From: Rhododendron vialii
Taxonomy: Eukaryota > Streptophyta > Magnoliopsida > Ericales > Ericaceae
Reading direction: 5' to 3'
NCBI RefSeq assembly: GCF_030253575.1
Contig: NC_080568.1
Span: forward strand, 25,609,501 to 25,673,500
Length of the DNA: 64,000 bases
Shown here: piece by piece, positions 46,301 to 58,500 of the stretch
Position numbering within the stretch: the stretch's first letter is position 1
Layout: each line of letters opens with the position of its first letter
Notes under the pieces: generated by a model
Databases searched by the model: none
What the model saw: the letters and a program-made list of their open reading frames with translations, nothing else
Told to the model about the DNA's origin: nothing
Program-made: the position numbers and the translations under genes

Positions 46301-49300
46301 TGTCAAGGAAGCTGAAAAAGAGAACAAGAAGCAACCTGATTAAGGAAGAGACAGAAAAAGAGAACAAGAAGCAACCTGATTTTAGTTCCGGAAGCAATGG
46401 ATGTCTTTGTGTGTCCTGGGTAATGTAAAACAAGACCATTTCAGGAGAAATTGCTTGATCAGGGAGATTAGCTGAAGACAACACAACAGTAAAAAGGAAG
46501 CTGATTCAGCGCATCGATCATCATAAGTTAACTGGAGAACTATAAACGAGGAATATGCACAATACCTTTTTCAGTCTCGATTATGAACTCCACAGTGGCA
46601 GACAAAGATTTATGCAGGTATCCCCTGAGTATTTCTACAGTTGCCAGATACTATCATGGAATTTATAAGAGAAGTATGAGGTCAATATCAAAACTAAGAT
46701 TGCCGCAGAATGGGAAGGCGGAAGAAGGCAAAGAACAGAAAGCCTAATTGTGATGAAAAATCTACCTGGATGCTGATATCAGCTCCGTGAAAGGTTTCAT
46801 AAAACGATTCTAAATTGCCGTCTCCTGGATTTTTTAGAATAACAGAAAATGGTATCTGACATAACCGAAAACAATTATCTCAGAGGCAACATCAGAAATC
46901 AGGAATTGAACATTCTGTTATCCTCAAATATTAGAACTTAGAATACTATTTGATGAAGGAAAATTTGCAATGCTCATTTAGAACTTTGAGATCATGCTTA
47001 GTCTACAGAAATTCGTGGGGTCATGCCCCAATTGCAACAAAGGGTTTCTATGTATTATGATTCATCCAAACTAATGACACACAAATTTGTTTTTTCAAAA
47101 GTATCGCACTTCGCACTCCATGGTACAACCATAATTTTCTACCTCTATCAAATTGTGATTTTTTTTCCCCAGAGTTTACAGAACTCTTGGCTACTCATAG
47201 GACTTTTATTAGTCTTCTTGTTCAGATACGCCAGTACAAAATGGTCCGCTAAGAGAAAGCATTGTCATGTTCTTGATATGGCTAGGTCTCTTCTTCTATT
47301 TTACTCCGTTCCTTCTGCATTCGCAGAAGAGGTACCACAGCTTATCTCCTAAATCAGCTTCACTTCTCTCTATGTGTACTTCTCCCTATGCGTGTCTCTA
47401 TGGCAATTCCTGACTAGATCACCCATCGTGTTTTTGGTTATGCCTGTTTTGTCCTTCTCTCCAAAAGACCGTACTAAGTGTAGTGCTTGCTATGTTGTGT
47501 CTTTTTGGGGTTGGAGTATGTTTTTACTCAATAGGAGTACCGATATGAATTACGATGTCATATCACGATGATCCAGTTACCAAGAAGCAATGTTGTAAAA
47601 ACCGGACCGGTGAGCGAACCGGAAAAGGGACCGGGTGGATGGGTCAACCGCGGTCGAACCGGAGTTGAACCGTTGTGTCATAATTATGTTAAAAATATAT
47701 TATTAGTGTAAAAAGAACAATGAATCAGTAAAGAGGTGCAGTTTTCATGTTTTTCCTCTGTCCCACATCGGTTAGAATTCTTTTGTGAGAAACACTTTCA
47801 ACCATAAAACCATCACACAAACCAAACCGAGCCTTATGTCCCAATTACTTGGGGTCGGCTATATGAATTATTTTCCTCCATTGAGCTCTATCAAGGGCCA
47901 CTTGTTCACACAAACTCATTATACTTATATCTTTGCGCACAACAGCATCTAATGTCAATTTAGGTCTACCCCTCCCCATAGCATTGCTACGCAAAGCTAT
48001 CATATCCGCTCTCTTAACTACTGAATCTCTTGGTCTACGATAGACATGCCCAAACCACCTTAGTCTATTTTCCCTCAACTTATCCCCTATAGGTGCTACA
48101 CCTACAATCTCAAGAACCGTTTCATTTCTAATCATGTCCCGCCTAGTCTTACCACACATCCACCTCAACATTTTCATTTCCGCTACACTCATCTTGCTTA
48201 CCTGTTGTTTCTTAATAGACCAACATTATGCTTGTAAAGCATCGCTGGTCTTATGGCAGTTCCGTAGAATTCTCTTCAATTTTGTGGGTACCCTCTTGTC
48301 ACATAGTACACCAGTAGCGCTCCTTCACTTGAGCCACCCCACTTGGATCCTAGGGGTCACATCATCGGCAATCTCGCCATCTTTACTAATAATTGAGCCT
48401 AAATACCTAAAATGATTGCTCTTTGGTATCTCCTGGTCTTAGATCATCACTCTTTCTTCATGCGCACTGCTAGTACCACTAAACTTGTACACCATATACT
48501 CAGTTTTACTTCTACTTATCCGAAAACCCTTTGACTCTAATGCTTCCCTCCAAATTTCTAGTTTCGTATTAACATCTCTAGTGGTTTCATCTACGAGGAG
48601 AATGTCATCTGCAAACATCATACACCATAGGATATCCTCCTAAAATTGTATAGTCAATTCATCCATAACTAAGGCAAAGAGGTACAGGCTCAAGGCTGAC
48701 CCTTGATGCAATCCTATAGTGATTGGAAATTCACTCGTTTCCCCTACTAGTGATCTTAATGGTAGTGACGGCACCTTCATACATGTCTCTAATCACCTTG
48801 ATATACCCTTTGGTCACTCTCTTTCTCTCCAGAACCCACCACACCATATGATGTACCTAGATCATAAGCATTTTCTAAGTCTATGAAAACCATATGGAGA
48901 TCCTTCTTCTTTGCTCTGTGTTTTTCTACCGATCTCCTTAATAGGTAGATAGCTTTCATGGTTGATCTTTCAGGCATGAACCCAAACTGTTTCTCTGACA
49001 CTGTAGTCACCATCCCCAAGCGATGCTCAATAACTCTTTCCCATAATTTCATCGTATGAATATCAATTTAATACCTCCATAGTTGTTGCAGCTTTGAATA
49101 TCCCTTTTATTCTTATAGATAGATACTAAGGTGATCCTTCTCCATTCGTCGGGCATTTTCCTCGTCATAATAATCTTGTTGAACAACTTCATCAACCAAG
49201 TCACCGCCAGGTCACCTAGACTTTTCCACACTTCAATAGGGATATCATCTGGTTCTAAGGCTTTACCCGGTTTCATCTTTTTCAAAGCTCTAACCACTTC

Positions 49301-52300
49301 GAACTTTTGTATTCTCCGATAAAATACAACGCGGCAGAAATCAAAGATGGGTGGGGTTCTTGTGTATACCGCCTAAGGCAAGCACTCTAGACCCCACGAT
49401 TTCCACTTTATCGGCGTTTAAAAGTTATTTTTTCCTAATGCAAGTTCAAATTTTCACCGGTCCAGTTCAATTAATCTGTCAGTGGGTTGATCGGTTCAGT
49501 GGTTCGGCTATCTATTTCTAGTGGTTTTCATTACGGAGGCTGGTTTTCAATCTAGAACGGTTTTTGTCAATGTCCGGACCGGAGTATGGTCCAGTTGAAC
49601 CGACCAGTCCGGTCCGGTTTTTAAAACGTTGTCAAGAAGTTGTATGTGTCTTGACATGTTACCTTCCTTGAGCATCTCCCAAACTTCTTTCTTCCTCCCA
49701 AACTACACATGTTACCAAGAAAGACCATTCATATTCATCATTTCCCATCTAATGTGCCATTTAAGGAGCTTATATCCACTCTTAGAACTGTTGGATATTC
49801 CTGTAGCTCCGCCTCTACCTCTAGTTCTCCTATACTCCCTCCTTACCCTATGGTTTATTCCCATCGCCATGAAACTTCTCTACCTCTGCCTCTAAGTTCC
49901 ACTCTCTGTGGACCCTAATTCGCCTGACCGTTTGCATTTTACATGTGATCATCGTCCATGGTAACTTGGCTTCATGAATACTTGTTTCTCTTTCTTCCTA
50001 TCGTTCTTTTTCATCTTGTATCCATAATTAATGTGACCCTAGATCCTACAAAGAAGCTTGTAATAATCCTCATTGGGTAGATGTCATTAATGCCAAGCTA
50101 ACCACCCTGGCTAAGGATTAACTTGGGACTTAGTTTCTCTGGAGGCAGGTAAAAGTTTTATTGGTTGCATTTACGAAGTGGAGACCCATTCTGATGAGTC
50201 TTTAGAGTAGTATAAAGTGCGTTTATTGGCTATAAACTATCTCAGAAAAATGGAATTGATTACGATGAGACATTTGCCTCTCATTGCCGAAATACCAATG
50301 TTCACACTTTGATTTCTGTCGCTGTTGGGCAACATCGCCCCTTTTCAATTGACATTAAGAATGTGTTTCTTAATGGTATGCTTTGAAGAAGTTTATATGT
50401 GGCCTCTCTTGGGTTCTCTCATGCTTATAGCCTTGTCGTTCACCTCGGTCTACATGGACTTAAACAGTCTCCGGTTTCGGGATGTGATTCTTGAGATTGG
50501 TTTTCAACGTAGTATTCACAGTTATGATCCCTTTGTTCACTACACCACTCATGGGCTTGTTGTACTCTTATTCTATGTGGATGACATGATCATTACTGGT
50601 TTCGATACTCCTGGTACTAGTGAGGTGAAACTCCATATCTTCCGCGAGTTTGGGAAGAAGGATTTGGGCTCTCTTAGGTATTTTCTGTCACAAAAAAAAT
50701 ATGCAGATGAGAGGACATTCTTCATCGCGCTCACCTTACTAATGACAAAACCGTTGATACTCCTATAGAGAAACATGCCTAGTTCTCTGCTTCAGATGGT
50801 GTTCCTTTTTGATGATCCTACAGAACACCATGAGTTCCTTGGCTGCTTAGTTTACCTCCTATGACGCGACCCTCACACTACGCATTGGGCTACCTTGTTG
50901 CTTATTTGCAATTTGTTCATGGTACTATTGTTCAGTGTTTACTGCTTTCTTCCACTTCAAGCTTGACTCTTCATGCCTGTGTGGATGCCATATTGCCAAT
51001 TGAGCAAGTGATATCTCTTCCCAAGCCTACCTCTAGATTTTGTGTTTTTCTAGGTAATTATATTATTTAGTGATAGTGAAAAAGGAAGTAGCAATTTGTT
51101 ATTGCTCCTCATACTTTGGCTTTGTTGGCTTTTACTGGCGATGGATGTCACTCTCTCAATTATTAGAATAGCAGCGCTATTCATAATGTTGACAATTAAA
51201 TTTGCTATGATCGAAAGAAACATATTGAGAACACTGCACCTACTTGATTTCTTCACTATGACTCACAATGCAGCTCGTTTTCATTTCCTCCTTGGCAAAC
51301 TCCCGATGCTTCTTGTTGGAATGTGTCCCACATTGCCTGGACATGCCACATCTGTGCTAGTTATAAGGCCTCAGTTTCCCTCTTCTTAACACCTGGGTTT
51401 TAAGGATTAGTGTGGGCTGAGCTTTTCAACTCTTCTCTGCTCTTGCATACAGAATTGGGGGGAGGGCCGAGGGGCTGTTCAACGTATTCTAGTTTAGTTT
51501 TATCATAATTTTGTCTTATCTCTTTTCCCAAGAATAGTTTGGACATTATGCTTCCTAGGGCTTTCCCACATTATGTAATGGTCGGTCCTGTATTAGCTAT
51601 TAGGTGATCTCTTTCTTATAGAAATTCTTGTCTTCTTCCTTTTGCATAGTACCAAAATCAACATATTGGTAGGCTTGCATTTAAGTGCAAATGTTGTCTG
51701 CCTTGCTTGTGAATGTTTACTCACGTGCTCCATAGGAGGGAACCCACAACTGTCACCAATTCCCACTAATTCCTTATTAGCACACCTATACTCAGTTCAA
51801 CACCTCCCCCTAACCCCAACCTCCAAAGAAATTTAATAGAATAGTTACATAAAAGTTGCAGGCAATGTTATTAACATCAATCAACATATAAGAGTGAGAA
51901 GGAGATGAATAGTAAGGACCTACACAACTGCAAGCAGAAACTATAGCTGATTGGGTAGGTAAACAGTTCATCATATTGCCAAAAATAACTTTTAGGAAAA
52001 GAAAGTTTAATCCGAGTAGTTGAAAGTTGAAACATCAGTTAACCATCAGTACGTCAACGGTAACAAAACTCGTCCATACAGTAAGCAACCTTATGTATTT
52101 CAGGTATCTACATACCTCCGTTGTACCTGAACCTATCCTTCCAGAAGATTTGACCTCAACACTCTTATTCCTGTTGTAAGTGAATATTTTTTTAAGAACA
52201 AGAACAGGAAAAAAAACAAATAAGAAAATCATGCTCAATCGGTTAAAAATCCAAAAATCTTTGCTGCATGTCACAAAGGAAACTGAATTTTGATTGTCAT

Positions 52301-53691
52301 AAAAAATTCTGAACAACTAAGACTACTTAACCCTAGCCATACAACTAAAACCAAAGGGCCCTATGAAGAAATTCAATAACAATATATTACAACCAGACAC
52401 CACCTCCGGCCTGAGGTCTGCGATTTATGGTTCCCTTCGCACATAAGTTACACATGATTTGCTCAGATTCATCCTTGCAAAGTTCTTCACCATTTCCTTA
52501 ACACCACTATTAATATTAAGAGCCTTTCTCCTCTGGCAACTTTATAAGCAGTTGCAGATTCTCGTGACATTATTTTCTGTAGAAATCTTAATTTTTGCAA
52601 CCAGATTGACAAATGAGAACGACTTAAGCATAGAATAGACATGTTGATGTAGACCCACAGTCGTACAACCAAAGAGTAAATTCAAGCCTAATCGCACCCA
52701 CGATATTGAAATTCTAAAACCCTACTTTCTTCTCTTTTATGCCTCCCCCCTACATTGAGCCTTAGTGTTTGACATGCTACTTTTGAGTCTAAAAATAAGC
52801 AGCAAATACTGCCTATGATAACTACAATTAAGCACCACCAAGATGGTAGCCGAGATGGCCAAGGAACTGGGGTGAAATTGCCTCCCTCCCACACAATCTT
52901 GGGTTCGAATGCTGCTTGTGGGTAGTAGGGCTCTTGAGTGAACCAAATGCTGTGTGGCCGGTCCTTGGGCCTACCAGTACCTTGGTGGCTATGGTGACGG
53001 GCTATCCTCCTCCAAACAAGGGTTAACTAGCAAGAGTGCCCCGTGGTGACGACTGTAATTAGGACAGTTAGCCATGGCTGAACATTCCACAGTGGGTGGG
53101 CACCTCATCGATCACGCCCATAGGGAAAGCTACACTGGTCGCTCCTTCCCATCCTTTTAATCGGGGGGAAATAAACTACAATTAAGCAACTGAAACTTTC
53201 ATGGCCCTATTCTATCCAATGCATCCTTAACTAAAAGAATTCTTCCATATTTGCTCTTCAACTGCTTATCCCACTTCAATTCCCTTACCATACATCCTAA
53301 CTTAGCAACAATTTTAGTGCAATAAGGATTATTACCAAGGAGGGTGGGTAAAAAAGAGAGGAGACATACACAATCGAGATAGGTTTCAAAACACCGTATA
53401 CAGACTCGATCACTCCAGCTGATCCGCCTCGGATCTGAAAATGATATGAACAAGCATGAAGCATAAAAATCAGGAAAAACCAAAGGTCAACTTTCAATAC
53501 TTGTCTCTCTTTTTACTATTCCCTTCCTTGCTTTTGCCTATAAACACAAAAGGGGGAGCTAGCTAGAACCTGCAAGGTGACTGATCCGTTCACATTGAGA
53601 CGAATTGCGGAGTGGGAGAAGGAAGATGGAGATTTGGTGACGATTGTGCCTTCAAGTGGCTCCTGCAATTAGTTACAACATAATTCTACAC

Positions 53692-53722
<31 letters not shown>

Positions 53723-53805
53723 GCAGAATTCAAAGGTTAGAGAGAGAGAATTACAGTGGGACGATATATGCGGTTCGAACGGGAGAGCTTGATCTCAACG
53801 GACAT
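40888..53805 (-). CDS. VPS26C: VPS26C (DSCR3-like) endosomal sorting subunit, 11 exons, frameshift in last exon
   Basis: An arrestin-fold subunit of the retriever/retromer-like complex that recycles membrane cargo from endosomes. Exons (minus strand): 53805-53755, 53662-53570, 53434-53370, 52170-52116, 46855-46766, 46650-46566, 46471-46376, 46091-45907, 45823-45735, 41106-41007 and 40931-40888. Phases agree through exon 10 (303 codons): [107 protein letters not shown] and [11 protein letters not shown]. The family's C-terminus [10 protein letters not shown] is present and followed by TAA, but one base is missing after LAME. The frame then reads [11 protein letters not shown] and stops at 40823-40821. 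Introns 4 (5.3 kb) and 9 (4.6 kb) are swollen by transposons. Intron 8 seems to start with GC (CAG|GCAATT). Confidence 0.92.
41914..43126. mobile_element. hAT-like non-autonomous element nested in the LTR
   Basis: Termini TAGAGGTGGCAAATGGGTGG and (reverse complement of the right end) TAGAGGTGGTAATCTCAACC match at the tips. The flanks are CTTAAAAC on both sides (41906-41913 and 43127-43134), an exact 8-bp hAT-type duplication. GGGTGGGT/ACCCATATT repeats dominate the ends. No transposase is seen. Confidence 0.85.
42448..42811. mobile_element. Foldback MITE nested inside the hAT-like element
   Basis: Nearly the whole 364 bp is one inverted repeat with arms of about 170 bp. The centre is almost perfect: AAAAATTATAATCGAAACTC on one side and its complement on the other. 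Ends read GCTAGTTTTGGAT and ATCCAAAATTAGC. Transcription would give a long hairpin RNA. Confidence 0.8.
43119..43252 (+). repeat. 77-bp tandem duplication spanning the hAT edge
   Basis: CCTCTACTTAAAACCAATGA starts at 43121 and again at 43198. Each copy continues through CACCCATTCTAAAATCCAGG into a GA tract. The unit includes the last bases of the hAT-like element and its target duplication, so it arose after that insertion. Confidence 0.9.
43250..43312. repeat. (GA)n microsatellite, 63 bp
   Basis: GA dinucleotides inside the LTR, at the end of the 77-bp duplication. Confidence 0.97.
44825..45130 (+). repeat. Degenerate tandem repeats inside the LTR
   Basis: The phrase GAGCCCAATGGAATCTGAAA with following GGTTAGCGGAA occurs about five times at irregular spacing (44826, 44882 partial, 44935, 45018, 45090). 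Confidence 0.8.
47588..49631. mobile_element. hAT-like element in VPS26C intron 4, interrupted by a LINE
   Basis: The left end CAATGTTGTAAAAACCGGAC and the right end in reverse complement (CAACGTTTTAAAAACCGGAC) are matching terminal repeats. The flanks are CCAAGAAG (47580-47587) and TCAAGAAG (49632-49639), 7 of 8 bases equal, as expected for a hAT insertion. The interior is mostly a LINE fragment, leaving only about 0.5 kb of hAT-like sequence. Confidence 0.82.
47825..49325 (-). mobile_element. RTE-type LINE fragment with broken reverse transcriptase
   Basis: Minus-strand frame pieces show reverse transcriptase blocks in order: [20 protein letters not shown] (49.2 kb), [20 protein letters not shown] and [12 protein letters not shown] (48.9 kb), [12 protein letters not shown] with the catalytic FADD box (48.6 kb), and the C-terminal piece [11 protein letters not shown] (48.1 kb). 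The frame is broken by shifts and a deletion. The 3' end contains GCCGACCCCAAGTAATTGGG, which I recognise as the typical tail of plant RTE LINEs. The endonuclease part is absent, so it is 5' truncated. Confidence 0.88.
49700..51420 (+). mobile_element. Ty1/copia retrotransposon relic
   Basis: Scattered + strand pieces of copia pol: WVDVINAKL and the DETFA motif near 50.1-50.3 kb, then FSIDIKN and [24 protein letters not shown] (the YVDD reverse transcriptase box) and [13 protein letters not shown] follow at about 50.57-50.69 kb. RNase H-like traces run to about 51.3 kb. Many frameshifts and stops are present, and no LTRs were found. It lies in VPS26C intron 4 on the opposite strand. Confidence 0.85.
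51421..52034. other. VPS26C intron 4 remainder
   Basis: No feature recognised between the copia relic and exon 4. Confidence 0.5.
52835..53173 (+). mobile_element. tRNA-derived SINE in VPS26C intron 3
   Basis: A perfect 15-bp target duplication AACTACAATTAAGCA flanks the element (52820-52834 and 53174-53188). The head holds RNA polymerase III promoter boxes: box A TAGCCGAGATGG and box B GGTTCGAATGC about 50 bp later. The 339 bp have no coding capacity and end in GGGGGGAAATA. The intact duplication suggests a fairly recent LINE-driven insertion. Confidence 0.92.
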
Positions 53806-55597
53806 GGTGACGAGACGACGCAGTGTGAGGAAATGACGAGATCGATTGCTCCTGAGCTCCGCTCAAATAGTAGTACCGTAGGAGTTACTCTGGGAAAACT
53901 ATTTATACCTTAGGCTAATGACTTCTACAGTTTCACGCCTCTTTTATTTATTGGCGCTCTTCTTTTTCTTTTCTTTTTTCTCTTCTATTCACGTGAAATT
54001 ATTAAATTATTCTTATTTGTTGAACTATTTTTTTCATATAAATGACAATTTGATCCTTTTACATGAATAAAAATTTAAAAAAAGTGTCAATGAATAAAAA
54101 GGGATGTTTAAATCATTTTTCTACCTTATTGTTTACCAGTACATTTATTTGTATTGATGTGAATTGAGAGAGATGGTGCGATCAGTGTACAGAATTTCGT
54201 CATAGGAATTGGTCACAATGGCAATAACGTCATTGAGCTCTTCTAACAAAGTTCGTCAACTAACTTTGACATGGGGTGAAATGTGGCTTTTAGTGTATCT
54301 GATTGTATTTGATGGCTTTCAAGGGGCCAAAGATCAGAAGGTTTAGGTTTGAGTCTATGGAGAGACTTCGAGATCTCTTTAGTTGTTCATAACTTACTAG
54401 CTCCCCTCTGTCCACTGTTGTATATTGTCTGTCAAAAAAAAAACCTCCTGCAAGAGTTAAAGTGTTATTTTCGAAAGGCAAAGGAAGAGCATGTGCTAAA
54501 TAGAAAACCTCAGGGGGTGTGCATGCAATTTACCCATTTCTTTTTGAATGGCTGATCCCTCGTCGATCAAGGGGTGCAGGGGGTGTGGCCACCAAATTTT
54601 GGCACTTTGCATTTTTTGTGCTTTAGAGCCAATTTCGGGGTTTTTATTTATTTATGAAAATCTCTTCTAAAAAATGGTGCATAATAAAAAAAAAAAACAC
54701 TTGAGGAGTTTTTATTATTTCTATAATTCTATTATATCATTACTCACAAAATTCTTAGAAAAGTGATTTTGGCACTTCACATTAAGCCATTGACACTCCA
54801 TTTTTTGTCTTTATCCTATGTGAAATTATCAAATTACCCTTTTATTTTATTAGTGTTCATTCACTTTAAAAGGTATTGTTGTAATTTTAAAAAAAGAGAG
54901 ACAAAAAGCGAAATGCCAATCTGTAAAAATAGAATGCCAAAATCAATTTCCAATTCTTACATAAAATTTATTCTGCACCTACCGTCAAAATACTTTCACA
55001 GATTGACGTTATAATTAAAAAAATTACGCCCTCTCGTCGCATTTTAACTGTCCCTTACTGGAATTCGTGCATTTTCAAACTCTCAAAAAATATATTTTTA
55101 TATGTTACTTTTTTTATTTTTTATACTTTAATAAAAAAAATTGAAGGGTTTGAAAATGTACGGATTCCCATAAGGGGGACGGAAAATTATTTTGTCACTC
55201 CTTTTTTTTGTTAACGTCGCTCTCCTGAAAGTATATTTTGGTGCAAAAATACACTTACAGAAGCGTAACATTAAAAAAAAAAAAAAAAAGAGCCACAAAA
55301 CAGCAGCCTTTATATACTTTACAATACAGAATTTAAAAAAAATATACTATTGACTCCCGATCTCTCCACGTAAAAGACAATTTTGTGACATTCTTTCAAT
55401 TTGCCTCGGTCTGCTCCGAAAAATTTCTTGTGCCTCAGGTTACCAAATATAGATCTACTATATATAGTATATAACAAGGACGGTTAGTACATATCTTTGC
55501 CTCCGGTTACGTAATCTTTGCAGAATTGGTCAGCGCCACCCTGGGGAGGGAGAGTCTGGCTGCTGGCTCATCGTGGCCTTCTTCGTCTTCCCTAAAC
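53806..55597. other. Divergent intergenic region between VPS26C and the CAR gene
   Basis: About 1.8 kb separates the two start codons. It has AT-rich DNA, a foldback element at 55027-55190 and TATATATAG near 55460 that could serve the CAR gene. CTTTGCAG at 55516-55523 may be the acceptor of a leader intron. Confidence 0.5.
55027..55190. mobile_element. Degenerate foldback MITE
   Basis: The left part ACTGGAATTCGTGCATTTTC plus AAACTCTCAA pairs with the right part (reverse complement ATGGGAATCCGTACATTTTC plus AAACCCTTCAA). Outer bases CCCTCTCGTC and GGGGGACGGA recall Stowaway-type ends. No target duplication was identified. Confidence 0.5.
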
Positions 55598-58500
55598 ATG
55601 GACAGTTTATTGGGTCTCCTTAGAATTCGCGTCAAGCGGGGCCTCAACCTTGCCGTCCGGGACGTCCGTAGCAGCGATCCTTACGTCGTCGTCAAGATGG
55701 GCAAACAGGTATACACACATTTCTACAAAAGGCATTTACGTATGTCTCTGTGTGAATCTGTCCTCGGTGATGTATGTTTTTCCATACATGTTACGATTAG
55801 AGGTGTCAAACGGGTCGGGTTGGCAAGGGCACGGTCACGTGAACGGAAGTGGCCCGGGCACGGCACGACACGGTTCTAGATGGGCATGAAATTTATAATG
55901 TATTGAAAAATTTAATATCCGGGTAGATGTCTCGGGGTGAGATATTTACATTCTCAGCTAGAAAGCAGGCATATAAAATTCCAGGAGCTAAATTAACAAG
56001 GTATAGATGGATGGGTGGTGTTATGAGAAAACAAATAAAGAGATTTTATTTTTGAATTGGAAATATTAAGAAATGAATCTATTAGGAAAAAGGCAATAGT
56101 CGCAAAAAGAGTCATTTGACACTGTATAATCAATGAGTTCATGACATGGCCGACAAATTAACGCACCAATAACAAGGAGTGATGAGATTGCGGTGGAGGG
56201 TATTAAAGAGACAGAGAAGGCAAAGGAGAACTGCACTTAAGCCATAAGGAAAGACATACCTCAAACTGCGCGTATGACTTCAAATGGATTAGTGGCAGAT
56301 TAGGTGCTAAATTGACATGCCATTGATATTGGACTTGGTAAACACTGCCACAAGATTTGGACTGAAATTTGGTTGCAACAGTTGTATCGTATCTGGTTCT
56401 AATATCCTTGGTTTCTAAGTTGGAGACGTATGTACCAACTTAGTGCTTGGACTGTTAAACAGCCATCAAATTGGTTTCCCCACACTTCAACATGATGACA
56501 AGTGGTTGCAACAGTGGATTTGTAATATTGCAGTCAATATCTGCTTTTAATTAATATGTTTCCTCATTGTGGTTACCTAATATTTTTTTGTTACTTCATG
56601 TCAAACGCCGTATGAATGCTGATATTAGGCTTGTTGCAGAAATTGAAGACTCGTGTTATCAGAAAGGATGTCAATCCTGAATGGAATGAAGATTTAACTC
56701 TTTCCATTTCAGATCCTAATCTCCCAATCAAGTTGGTATGTTCATTCGTTATGTCTTTCTTTGAGTAGGACATAATAAGTGTAGTTTGTTTACTTAGTGT
56801 TAACACAGTTGTCCTATGCTCATCCAAAGGTTGGATATTGGCTGCTTTTGTCAAATGTTCACATGTTATATAAGGTTAAGCCATTAAGAGTATATAATGT
56901 GTGATTGCTTTCTATGGATAAAACAGAAATGATATTGGTACCGACGGGGTCGGTACCGAAATCGTAGGGATGGCCGCGCCGGGCCGTCTCCGGCCACCGG
57001 ACGGCCTATCCGAGCCGTCCAAAAATTCTAAAAAAAAAAAACGAGGGGGCTTACGCTGGAATCAACGGCATCCGAGGTGTGTAAGGTGCTTGATCCGAGC
57101 ACTCTTTTTTCGTGTATATATGTATATTCGCGCCGGTGGCCGGAGACAGCCCGGCGCGGCCGTCCCTACGATTTCGGTACCGACCCCGTCGGTACCTGTA
57201 GCACTACTCATGGATAAAATGCTTGTCATTCGAGGAGATACACTAGTTTTATTGTCAAATTGTAGTTTTGTTTACATTGTTGCCAGAACTTTCACGTACT
57301 TAATTTGGAGTTCTTAGGTATCGGATTCTTTATGATACCAAACTGATGTAGGACAATCCTAGGAAACTTAAATAGTGTGCCAACCTACAAGTGGTTTTTT
57401 GGTGGGTTGAGTTGAAGAACAGCTTCTAGCAACATACTAAATTATGGAGAATACAAAGTAAGGTTTATAGGTAACAAAGTAACAAACACTAGTTAGTGAT
57501 ATCTAAGTTGGGCCCAGTATAAGGTGAAGGTAGAAATTTTCTTTAGCAGGGGCTGAGGTAAAGTGCAGTAACCAAAATTCAACTTTTGGGGTTCTTTTGC
57601 ACAATGGAAAATTCAAAGAATAGCGATCACTTGAATTTGAGTTTTGATTATCTCTGATGGGCTGACAGTTTATGAGCTGTGCGATTAAGATCCTACCATA
57701 ATTTTTTGATTTGATAAGTAAGACCTTGCCATGAAACTAATAGGATCTCTATTTCAAAGGAACTTTTTCTGACTCATAATAAGAGGTCTACCCGTATATT
57801 GAGAACTTGACTACTCGAAATTGAAAATCTTCAAGTCATGTGGAAAACCCACTGGCATAGGAAGAAGAGGGTGGGGGTTATGTTGTTGGGCACTCGATTA
57901 TTATGGTGTTAAAAACCTCTTCCCCTGTCACCACAAAAAACAGCGTTTTATGTATAGGCTTTTCCTTTCTTTTTGGTCGGTTTTGCAAAATAATTCTCCC
58001 CATTTCATTCCAAAAGTGGCAGAGTGACCTTAATCAAAAATACGTTTTCTAGCTTGCCCATTTATTTTATGTCTCTTTTTGTCATTCCGGCTTCTATGGC
58101 TAAGAAATTAGAGAAAATACAAAGAGACTTTCTGTGGAGTGGTGTAGGGGAAGAGTTTAAATACCATCTAGTTGAGTGGGACAAGGTTTGTGCTCCCATG
58201 AGAGAGGGCGGTTTGGGTGTGAGGAGGTTAAAGTTGTTCAATCAAGCCTTGTTGGGCAAATGGCTTTGGAGATTTGCTTGTGAAAGAGAAAGATGGTGGA
58301 GAAAGATAATAGTGGCAAAGTATGGATGTGGGTGGGGAGATTGGGCTTCCCTTGATGTGAGGACCCCTTATGGTGTGGCACTTTGGAGGGGCATTATGAA
58401 TGGGTGGGAGGCTTTTGGCAAGAATACTCGTATGGCGGTTGGTGATGGGCGTAGAGTGAAGTTTTGGGAGCATGTATGGTGTGGGAATGCATATCTTTTA

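Noticed and set aside
49629-49918. Open frames rich in Leu, Pro and Ser
   Set aside because: They fall in degenerate retrotransposon DNA next to the copia relic and show no independent coding signal.
55797-55880. TAGAGGTGTCAAACGGGTCG at a possible hAT element start in CAR intron 1
   Set aside because: No matching right end or duplication was found, so at most a truncated remnant.
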